A stretch of 59,404 bases of DNA from an uncultured Nitrospira sp. GTDB lineage: Bacteria > Nitrospirota > Nitrospiria > Nitrospirales > UBA8639. Where the stretch lies: positions 1-59,404 of the forward strand of contig CABVRQ010000017.1 of the NCBI GenBank assembly GCA_902500695.1. The letters run 5' to 3'. Of this stretch, positions 17,295 through 24,351 are shown one piece after another. Made by a program: the position numbers and the translations under genes. Under the pieces are notes generated by a model. It made no database searches. It saw only the letters and a list, made by a program, of their open reading frames with translations, and was not told where the DNA came from. How positions within the stretch are numbered: position 1 is the first letter of the stretch; each line of letters begins with the position of its first letter.

Positions 17295-17600
17295 ATGCAA
17301 ACGTTGACCTTAGCGGCCATGCGAACTGATCACCCCGACGTATTCCCTCAATTGATGGACCACATGAACCAATCACATTGTTCACGGTGCGGAGGAACGA
17401 TGATGGAGGAGACGTATATGGATATCTTCTCCGATTATGAGGATTTCCAGTTTCAGGCCAAACACTGTATTCAATGTGGGGACGTCATCGATCCTTTCAT
17501 CCTGCTGAACCGGTTGCTGAAAAATCAGGGCGAAGCTCCTGCAGTGAACTCATTCTCTCAGGCGCGTCATCGTGTCAATGGATTGGTCTTGACTGCGTAA
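17295..17600 (+). CDS. Small zinc-ribbon-like protein
   Basis: A 101-residue soluble protein behind a strong AAGGAGG ribosome binding site. Two CxxC pairs, C29/C32 (SHCSRCGG) and C58/C61 (KHCIQCGDVI), are placed as in a four-cysteine zinc ribbon. The intervening stretch is acidic and aromatic (YMDIFSDYEDFQF). It is likely a metal-binding protein. Whether it binds nucleic acid or a protein partner cannot be told. No named family was recognised with certainty. Confidence 0.7.
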   Translation: MQTLTLAAMRTDHPDVFPQLMDHMNQSHCSRCGGTMMEETYMDIFSDYEDFQFQAKHCIQCGDVIDPFILLNRLLKNQGEAPAVNSFSQARHRVNGLVLTA

Positions 17601-17713
17601 CTAGAAGGATGATTTTTGATAAGCACGAGAAGCCGGAGAGGGATTTCCCTCTTGCTTAGAGGGCACACTCAGAGTTCCAGGGCACCAAGGTGTCCGATGG
17701 AGGAAATCATATC

Positions 17714-18094
17714 ATGAGGTATAACAAACTCCGTTTTCACTGGATTTCCGGAATAATATTCTATCTCGTCGTGGGGGGGAACGGCATGGCTGCAGATATG
17801 CCCAATGAACCGGGTGAAGCCAATCTTATTCATGAAGACGTGAATATCATCACGGGATTGTATCTTCGGGAGTATTCCCTGAAGGGAGATGAAACCGTCG
17901 ATTATAAAACGGCCCGCCAAATTATTTTTTATGAAAATAACAAATATTGGAATACGGTGGTGGAAACTGAGGAATGGCCATTATTCTATTGGATCGACGA
18001 GAATCGAGATGGCATTTTCGATCAGTATGTCGATCAGAGAGTGGAAGGGAAACGAGAATTCATTATCCAGTATTTACCGGTTGCGGAGAACTAG
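17714..18094 (+). CDS. Secreted hypothetical protein preceding the Lon-like protease
   Basis: A 126-residue protein. The ATG at 17714 was chosen because GGAGGA lies about nine bases before it. A signal peptide is visible (WISGIIFYLVVGGNGMAA). The mature part is acidic and rich in aromatic residues, with ETVDYKTARQIIFYENNKYW and a DENRDGIFD loop that resembles a single calcium-binding motif. No family was recognised. It ends three bases before the start of the exported S16 protease gene, so the two are very probably co-translated and may function together in the periplasm. Confidence 0.65.
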   Translation: MRYNKLRFHWISGIIFYLVVGGNGMAADMPNEPGEANLIHEDVNIITGLYLREYSLKGDETVDYKTARQIIFYENNKYWNTVVETEEWPLFYWIDENRDGIFDQYVDQRVEGKREFIIQYLPVAEN

Positions 18095-18097
18095 TCT

Positions 18098-18820
18098 ATG
18101 AAACAGTTTGGGCAGACTGCTCTCATGCTCAGGGTTGTGACTTGGGCGATTCCAGTGGTGTGTTTCTGCTTTTTCCCTCGTCTCGCTGAGGCCGAACCGT
18201 CCTTTTGGCACCAGCAAACCGTAACCTTTCTAGGAACGACCCTCAACCAGAATCGTCAACCGATAGGAATTGTGGGCAAACTTGGCATAGCGTTCCGCAA
18301 GCAGGAGGGTCAAGAAGTGCTGAATGTGTCCTTTTCGAGCGGACCGGGGAAATTTTCGCCTTTTACTCAGGTAGCCATTCAATCCGGAATCGTGGCTGCG
18401 GCTCGGGTTGCGGGTCTGGATCCAAAGACCTGGAATATATTTCTGAAATTTCCCAACCCAGGTGTGACGATATATGGCGATAGTCTGACAGCAATGGTAA
18501 GTCTGGTGGTTCTTGCCATGGCTAACGATAACGCAATCCTCCTGAGCCGGGTGATGACCGGTAACGTGACCCGCGATGGTCATATTGGAGCCGTTGGAGG
18601 GATACCACTGAAAATCCAGGCTGCCTATGCGGAACATATCCGAAGAGTGATTATTCCTGAAGAGCGTTTACCTGAAGACAATGACTGGCAGACGCCTTTT
18701 CTTATGCAGATTTCCCCTGTCAATACGGTGTTACAAGCCTACCAGATCTTGACGGGATTGACACTCCCCGATGCCGAAAACGCATCCAGTTTGATGGCCA
18801 GGAATGCAAACGAGAAATGA
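18098..18820 (+). CDS. Exported solitary Lon-type (S16) protease domain
   Basis: A 240-residue protein with an N-terminal signal peptide ending near RLAEAEP. The rest matches the proteolytic domain of Lon: GDSLTAMVSLVVLAM carries S129, and MTGNVTRDGHIGAVGGIPLK carries K172, followed by IQAAYAEHIRRVIIPEE. The Ser-Lys spacing of 43 residues equals that in E. coli Lon (S679, K722). There is no AAA+ ATPase domain and no Lon N-terminal domain, so it cannot unfold substrates by itself. A periplasmic, ATP-independent peptidase or a catalytically altered relative is likely. The usual GPSAG around the Ser is replaced by YGDSLT. It is coupled to the small secreted protein upstream and ends ten bases from a convergent hybrid kinase gene. 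Confidence 0.75.
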   Translation: MKQFGQTALMLRVVTWAIPVVCFCFFPRLAEAEPSFWHQQTVTFLGTTLNQNRQPIGIVGKLGIAFRKQEGQEVLNVSFSSGPGKFSPFTQVAIQSGIVAAARVAGLDPKTWNIFLKFPNPGVTIYGDSLTAMVSLVVLAMANDNAILLSRVMTGNVTRDGHIGAVGGIPLKIQAAYAEHIRRVIIPEERLPEDNDWQTPFLMQISPVNTVLQAYQILTGLTLPDAENASSLMARNANEK

Positions 18821-18829
18821 GAGAGAAGG

Positions 18830-20812
18830 CTAGCCGCGCTTTTTCTGATGCCAGGATTTTCTGAGGATGGTGACTAAGCTTTCGGCCGGCCCACCCTTCG
18901 TGACAAATGCCTCAGCTCCTGCCTCTTGGAACCACCGGGTCACGTCAGGAGTGTCGTAAACGGATAATCCGATAATCACCGTTTCAGGAATATTTTCTTT
19001 AATTCTTCTGATCGCCTCCAGACCGTCCATATTGGGCATATGAAGATCCATCACGACGACGTCAGGCCGAAGCGATTCACAGAGGGTAATGGCTTGCTTT
19101 CCGTCTTCTGCTTCTCCCACGACCTCAAAGTCCAACTGGGAATTCAGGATATGGCAAAATCCCTCCCGAACCATTTTGTGGTCATCGGCGAGCAGAATGC
19201 GAATTTTCTCTGAACCGGAGCGGAAGGACTGAGTCTTCATGTCGGCCGGAATGGGAACAGGGTTAGCAACCTGTGGCTGGAGTTCTTTAAGGGCATTGTC
19301 TACCGGAATACGCAGGAGGACATGAGTCCCTTTCTGGAGGGCCGACTTGAGCACCATTTCTCCACCGAGTGCGTCCAATCGTTCCCGGATACTAAAGAGT
19401 CCAAAATTGGTTGGGGACTGTTCATTTCTGTCTTCATGACTTTCATGAAAACCGCGGCCAAAATCTTCCACCTCGATATGCAGATGGTTGTCCGGTTGAA
19501 TGGACAGGTTCACCATCACTTCGTTCACTCCGGAATGTTTGAGTACGTTATACAATAGTTCACGAACGGATTGGAAAATGAGGACAGCCTGATTTTCCGG
19601 GAGAATTAAACTCAAATTTCCACCATTGATTTTGACGGTCAACCCCTGCTTTCCCATTTCAGTTCCCAACCAGACGAGAGCTGCATAGAGTCCAAATTCA
19701 TAGAGGCAGGTTGGGCTGAGTTGGCTCACGAGGGTCCGTGTATAGGTCAGGGATTGGTCCAGCAGAGCATCCGCCTCCTGGATCACCTTTACGAGGCTTT
19801 CCGTATCGGTGAACGATTGGCCTTGACCTAATTTGAGCCGGCAGACCACAAGGAGTTGTGCGAGATAATCATGAAGGTCCGTGGCCAACCGGCGTCGTTC
19901 GCGTTGTTCGGTCAGCGTGAGATCGGATGCCATGGCTCGTAATCGCTCCTGATTGCGGGTCAGTTCTTGGGTTCGTTGAATCACGCGCTCTTCCAGGGTT
20001 CGATTCAGTTCGGCGAGTTTATCCCTGGCATCCTTTTGAGCACTTTTGTCTCGAACCACCTTGGCAAATCCGATGAGGTTGTCCTTGGGGTCGCGTATGG
20101 CTGTTACCGCACCACTCGCCCAGAATCGTGAGCCGTCAGCTCGAACCAGCCAATTGTCATCGTCCCCTTTTTCTACTGCCTCCGCCCTCCGTAGCTCGTT
20201 TTCCGGACGACCGTTGCGTTGGTCTTCAGCAGTAAATAACATCGAAAAATGTTTATTTAACGCTGCGTCTTCCGGGTAGCCCAAGAGCCGCTCTGCTCCG
20301 GAATTCCAATGAGTAATATTCCCAAGTAAATCAAGCATGATAAAGGCCAGGCCGGTGGCTCCATCAACAAATAACCGGTACTTTCGTTCGCTATCCCTGC
20401 GAATGCGGTCGTTCTTTTCCCGTTCAATGGCGTAGTGCAAAATTCGGGAAAGTAACACGGCATTCATGGAAGATTTCGGAACATAGTCCTGTGCCCCTAA
20501 TTTGATGGCCTCAAGGGCCAGGGGTTCATCCTCATTCACCGTTAACACGACAAGGGGAATGGTTGAGTTCGCCGACCTGATGCGTTTTAAGGTCTCAAGG
20601 CCATTGGTTTCCGGCAGATTTAAATCAAGAAGGATGACGTCAAACCCCGTGCGTTCGAGAGTTGCCAAAGCCTCGTTGAGAGTCGAGACGCGCGTCAGAT
20701 AAAAGGGGGACATGCCTGAGGCATTCTTCAGCCGCTCACGCACCAATTCTGCATCGGCAGGATTGTCCTCCACCAACAGAACGGAATGAGTAGGGGCAGG
20801 GTGATTGCTCAT
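18830..20812 (-). CDS. REC-PAS-HisKA_3 kinase-REC hybrid
   Basis: A 660-residue soluble protein. The N-terminal receiver (about 9-125) has D63 (ILLDLNLPETNG) and K in VPKSS. A PAS domain follows (about 145-260, GNITHWNSGAERLLGYPED). The kinase core is HisKA_3, with H314 (DLHDYLAQLLVV), and an ATPase domain with FGRGF and NFGLFSIRERLDALGG. A NarL-type receiver (about 540-655, VVMDLHMPNMDG) ends the chain without a DNA-binding domain. Its start overlaps the stop of the upstream receiver gene by four bases (ATGA type), so it is translationally coupled to 20809-21252 and is the last gene of a three-gene unit with the membrane kinase at 21267. Confidence 0.88.
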   Translation of the reverse strand: MSNHPAPTHSVLLVEDNPADAELVRERLKNASGMSPFYLTRVSTLNEALATLERTGFDVILLDLNLPETNGLETLKRIRSANSTIPLVVLTVNEDEPLALEAIKLGAQDYVPKSSMNAVLLSRILHYAIEREKNDRIRRDSERKYRLFVDGATGLAFIMLDLLGNITHWNSGAERLLGYPEDAALNKHFSMLFTAEDQRNGRPENELRRAEAVEKGDDDNWLVRADGSRFWASGAVTAIRDPKDNLIGFAKVVRDKSAQKDARDKLAELNRTLEERVIQRTQELTRNQERLRAMASDLTLTEQRERRRLATDLHDYLAQLLVVCRLKLGQGQSFTDTESLVKVIQEADALLDQSLTYTRTLVSQLSPTCLYEFGLYAALVWLGTEMGKQGLTVKINGGNLSLILPENQAVLIFQSVRELLYNVLKHSGVNEVMVNLSIQPDNHLHIEVEDFGRGFHESHEDRNEQSPTNFGLFSIRERLDALGGEMVLKSALQKGTHVLLRIPVDNALKELQPQVANPVPIPADMKTQSFRSGSEKIRILLADDHKMVREGFCHILNSQLDFEVVGEAEDGKQAITLCESLRPDVVVMDLHMPNMDGLEAIRRIKENIPETVIIGLSVYDTPDVTRWFQEAGAEAFVTKGGPAESLVTILRKSWHQKKRG

Positions 20813-21252
20813 GAGGTCGGTTCTTTGGGAGGAAGTTTCACCACGGAGAGCCAGAAACTTTCGAGGGATCGAATCATGGTGATGAATCGCAGAACATCAA
20901 TGGGTTTGACCAGATAGGCATTGGCGTGAAGATCGTAACTCCGCAACACATCGCCTTCGTCCTCGGAGGTCGTCAACACCACCACGGGAATGGTGCGCGT
21001 GTGCGGATCGGATTTAATCTCTTTCAGAATCTCTCTCCCGTCCTTTTTCGGAAGATTTAAGTCTAACAGAATAAGGTCTGGTCGGGGAGCATGTTGAAAA
21101 GGTGCTGTCTGCCGAATGAAGGCCATGGCACTGACCCCGTCTTGAGCCACATGAATGGTATTGTGGAGACGTGCTTCCCGAAAGGCTTCCTGGGTAAGCC
21201 GGATATCAGCCGGATTATCTTCTATTAATAAAATTTCAATTGGATTATACAT
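20809..21252 (-). CDS. Stand-alone receiver (Rcp1-like)
   Basis: A 147-residue single receiver. The acidic pair is E11/D12 (LLIEDNPADIRLTQ), the phospho-acceptor D64 (LILLDLNLPKKDG) and the Lys lies in NAYLVKPID. The pattern NPADIRLTQEAF is typical of the Rcp1 family, which pairs with phytochrome-like kinases that have a HisKA domain. The kinase directly upstream (21267-22742) has such a domain, so the pair probably forms a matched two-component system. The end overlaps the start of the next hybrid kinase gene by four bases. Confidence 0.88.
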   Translation of the reverse strand: MYNPIEILLIEDNPADIRLTQEAFREARLHNTIHVAQDGVSAMAFIRQTAPFQHAPRPDLILLDLNLPKKDGREILKEIKSDPHTRTIPVVVLTTSEDEGDVLRSYDLHANAYLVKPIDVLRFITMIRSLESFWLSVVKLPPKEPTS

Positions 21253-21266
21253 GTCAAATCCCCGGT

Positions 21267-22742
21267 TTATTTAGGTAAGGTAAAAGAAAACTTGGATCCT
21301 CTTCCCAATTCCGATTCGACCCAGATCCGGCCACCCCGGCGCTCCACGATTTTCTTACAGATGGCCAGACCGATTCCGGTGCCCTGGTACTCTTCCCTGG
21401 TGTGCAGCCTTCTGAAGGGAAGAAAGATCCGCTCGAAATATTCCGATTCCATACCAATCCCGTTATCCTGGACTGAAAAGGTCCATTCCTGGGCTCCTTC
21501 CTGGGCCGATAGATGAATGTGTGGCGGTTTCGGGCCGTGAAATTTTATGGCATTGGTAATCAGATTTTGGAGCAAATGTTGAAAATGCGACCGATCGGTG
21601 CGGATGATCGGCAGCGGGTCATGAGTGATGGAAGCCTGTTTGTCCTCAATGCCCATGCGGAGATGTTCGAGAATTTCATGCAGGACTTCCTCGCCGTGAA
21701 CTGAAACAGGTTTTAGCTCCTGGGCCTGGATTCTGGAATATTTCAAAAGGTCCTGGATGAGGGTTTGCATTCGATTGGCCCCATCGGTCACGAATCCAAT
21801 AAATTCCTGGCCCTGGTCGTCCAGTTGCTCTTTATAGCGTTCCGCCAACAACTGAGTAAAGCCATGAATCGTGCGGAGAGGCTCTTGGAGGTCATGAGAG
21901 GCAATATAAGCAAATTGTTCGAGATCCTCGTTTGATTGCCTCAGCGAGGCCGCATGATGGGCCAATGTGAGGTTTTGGATAGCCAGAAGATGTTCCAACT
22001 TCTTTTGTTGGGAAATATCCCTGGCAATTTTCGAGGCGCCAATCACGTGGCCCCATCGGTCGATAATCGGGGAAATGGTCAGTGCCACAGGTATGTCCTG
22101 CCCGTCCTTCCGACGCCGAATCGTTTCAAAATTTTTAATTTCCTTGCCACTGTGAAGTTTTTCCAGAATAACCGTTTCTTCCTCTATCCGGCCTGGTGGA
22201 AACAGAAATGGCATATACCGTCCGATGCTTTCCTGTGGGGAGTATCCGAACATCTGTTCGGCTCCGTTGTTCCAACTGGTGACCTGGCCCTTGAGTGTTT
22301 GTCCGATAATGGCGTCATGCGTGGACTCCACGATAGACGCTAACCGAAGCCGGACCTCCATCCCCTGACGATATTGGTAAGTGAGGAGGGCGGTTGCCCA
22401 AATCATAAAAACTGATAACAGACGATTGATCACCGCATTGGCGGCTATGGTGCTGCCTGAATGCACCACATTTACACCGGGTGAATAGACCATTCCAATG
22501 ATGCCTAAGACCGTACAGACTCCTGCGACCATGAATGGGGATTTTGTATGTGGTAACCATGGCGTAAGCATAATGGCACTCACATATAACATGCCGGTTG
22601 CTACTCCTGTTTTGGTGTAGAGGTCCAACACAAAAATTGCACCCATGAGAGCGCAAATGGCTATCAACAGGCTTATATCCCATTTTTTTTGGCGGGTGCG
22701 GGATTGAGTTTCGACCTGAGGCGGCATTATGACTTCATCCAT
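21267..22742 (-). CDS. Membrane sensor kinase with PAS domain
   Basis: A 491-residue protein. Four hydrophobic segments (about 22-42, 46-63, 70-90 and 97-122) form an N-terminal membrane sensor. A PAS domain (131-245, TSWNNGAEQMFGYSPQESIG) is followed by a HisKA helix with H283 (YIASHDLQEPLRTI) and an ATPase domain ending GLAICKKIVERRGGRIWVES. This kinase type, with SHDLQEPL, is the usual partner of Rcp1-like receivers, and such a gene follows after 14 bases. The ATG at 22742 or the one six codons later could be the start. The signal sensed by the membrane part is unknown. Confidence 0.87.
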   Translation of the reverse strand: MDEVIMPPQVETQSRTRQKKWDISLLIAICALMGAIFVLDLYTKTGVATGMLYVSAIMLTPWLPHTKSPFMVAGVCTVLGIIGMVYSPGVNVVHSGSTIAANAVINRLLSVFMIWATALLTYQYRQGMEVRLRLASIVESTHDAIIGQTLKGQVTSWNNGAEQMFGYSPQESIGRYMPFLFPPGRIEEETVILEKLHSGKEIKNFETIRRRKDGQDIPVALTISPIIDRWGHVIGASKIARDISQQKKLEHLLAIQNLTLAHHAASLRQSNEDLEQFAYIASHDLQEPLRTIHGFTQLLAERYKEQLDDQGQEFIGFVTDGANRMQTLIQDLLKYSRIQAQELKPVSVHGEEVLHEILEHLRMGIEDKQASITHDPLPIIRTDRSHFQHLLQNLITNAIKFHGPKPPHIHLSAQEGAQEWTFSVQDNGIGMESEYFERIFLPFRRLHTREEYQGTGIGLAICKKIVERRGGRIWVESELGRGSKFSFTLPK

Positions 22743-23240
22743 TTCTTACTACTGAACTGAAGCGGAGAATCTGCGTTCCCGGGTATGGCTTAATCTTCAA
22801 TCTGGAAACTATGGCATCCATTGCATCAGGATCCTTGAAGTCGTCTGTGACAATTCGTGAACTCAGCGGGAGACCTCTTTAAGTAAAAGGAGCTGACTCC
22901 GAAATATGTGAATAAAAAGTGAAGGAGAGAAAATATCTCGAATGATGGAGCTTTTCCTCCGCTGTTGTAAACCGAACGGTATTCAAGGCACGTCGTGAAA
23001 GAATGAAACCGAGAAAAGTATAGCCACAATGAATAAGTGTTGTCTAAGCGGAAAAACCAAATGGGTGAAGGCACAGGATAATCCAGGGATATTGCGCAAT
23101 CAAGCAAGGGTTTTTATCAGGTCTTCCGCCTCAAAATTTTTGTAGTAATAAGACCATCAAGAAGAAGAGATAAAACCTACAATTGAAATCTGGGGCCTGA
23201 CCCAAATTAACCTGGCTTGAACAATAAGGAGAAAGGGACC
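22743..23240. other. Divergent intergenic region without a supportable gene
   Basis: About 500 bases between the membrane kinase (minus) and small stress genes (plus). One minus-strand open frame is Phe/Ser-rich without a ribosome binding site and was not accepted. Promoters in both directions must lie here but were not identified with confidence. Confidence 0.4.
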
Positions 23241-23423
23241 ATGAACAAAATTTTTGAGGAGACCACGGGTGATGTCAAGGAATCGGTGCAGAGCGAAATG
23301 TTGCGTTGTGTGTTTGGGGAGTGGCCGCGACGCGCCTTTCTCAAGTTGACTCACCCTGCCATAGACTGGCCACCGCCTTGTGTGCCTAGCAAGGAGACGC
23401 GCAGTACTGAATGTAAAATGTGA
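23241..23423 (+). CDS. Small hypothetical protein, 60 residues
   Basis: Begins MNKIFEETTGDVKESVQSEM after a good GAGAAAGGG ribosome binding site. It contains three Cys (in RCVFGEW, PPCVPS and ECKM) and a short Trp/Pro-rich stretch. No family was recognised. It precedes the DUF3309 gene by 26 bases on the same strand and probably shares a transcript with it. Confidence 0.45.
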   Translation: MNKIFEETTGDVKESVQSEMLRCVFGEWPRRAFLKLTHPAIDWPPPCVPSKETRSTECKM

Positions 23424-23449
23424 TAGCCAGCCAGGAGGAACGCAACATT

Positions 23450-23602
23450 ATGTCTACTATCCTATTGGTCCTTCTTATTCTCCTTTTAGTCGGGGCCTTG
23501 CCGGTCTGGCCGTATAGTTCATCGTGGGGGGCCTACCCCAGTGGTGGACTGGGATTGATTTTGGTGATCGTGCTGATTCTGGCGCTGACTGGAAGACTAT
23601 AG
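23450..23602 (+). CDS. DUF3309 family small membrane protein
   Basis: A 50-residue protein that fits the DUF3309 pattern very closely: MSTILLVLLILLLVGALPVW, then a Gly/Ser/Tyr-rich loop (PYSSSWGAYPSGGLG) and a second hydrophobic helix ending ALTGRL. An AGGAGG ribosome binding site precedes the ATG. These small inner-membrane proteins are common in environmental bacteria, have no known function, and are often found next to stress genes such as the catalase downstream. Confidence 0.88.
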   Translation: MSTILLVLLILLLVGALPVWPYSSSWGAYPSGGLGLILVIVLILALTGRL

Positions 23603-23656
23603 GACGGGATTAGCATGTTTGTTTATTTCATCACGTGAAAGCAGGGGAGGAACGCT

Positions 23657-24127
23657 ATGCCCTTGAGAAAAACGTCATTGTTGGCCGTATTGGTCGGATC
23701 CTTGTTTCTGGGCTCAATGGGGGGAATGTTATTGGCTTCCACAAATTCCACTGATCCGGACATTTCGCCTGCCCATTCAGGTAAACCGATCTCTACTTCA
23801 GCCTTACATATCGTGAATGAGGAGGGTAAGGTCCGCGCCACGCTTAGCCTGTGGGATGGCCAGCATCCGGCCCTCATTATGGGTGACGATCAATGTGACC
23901 GTCGAACTTCTCTTGCCGTCTATGGGAAGGAGCGAACGGGGTTAACCCTGTATGGAGAGGATTGTAAGCGGCGGGTGGCATTGGAAGTGCAGAGCGATGA
24001 CCTCCCTTCGTTTGTTTTGCGAGATCACTTGGATATTCCCAGGGTTCAGGTAGTTTTAAATAAGGACGGGAGTCCCCTTGTCAGGCTCTTAGATGCGAAT
24101 GGGAAGGGCATGTGGGAAAAGCCATAA
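23657..24127 (+). CDS. Exported hypothetical protein with short beta repeats
   Basis: A 156-residue protein behind GGGGAGG. It has a signal peptide or anchor (LLAVLVGSLFLGSMGGMLLA). The mature part reads as successive strand pairs of about 25 residues: VRATLSLWDGQHPALIMGD, SLAVYGKERTGLTLYGE, VALEVQSDDLPSFVLRD and VQVVLNKDGSPLVRLLD. This suggests a small repetitive beta structure. Two Cys (DDQCDRR, GEDCKRR) could form a disulfide. The family is unknown to me. It is probably periplasmic. Confidence 0.6.
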   Translation: MPLRKTSLLAVLVGSLFLGSMGGMLLASTNSTDPDISPAHSGKPISTSALHIVNEEGKVRATLSLWDGQHPALIMGDDQCDRRTSLAVYGKERTGLTLYGEDCKRRVALEVQSDDLPSFVLRDHLDIPRVQVVLNKDGSPLVRLLDANGKGMWEKP

Positions 24128-24351
24128 GATGAGGACGGCAAGGCCGCGTGGGAAGGACAATGAAATCAAGGCATACAAAGTTGAAAAAATCAACACCTAA
24201 GAAATCTTCCTATAGCGTTTCCCGTAGATGCCTTGCAGGCCTAACAGTAGTGAAGGAACACTTGTAGAAAGTGAAAACGATTGCGGCATCTCTCCGCTTT
24301 GATGCAGCGCCGGCGCGATAACCACACGTCCTAAATAAGGAGTTTTACACT

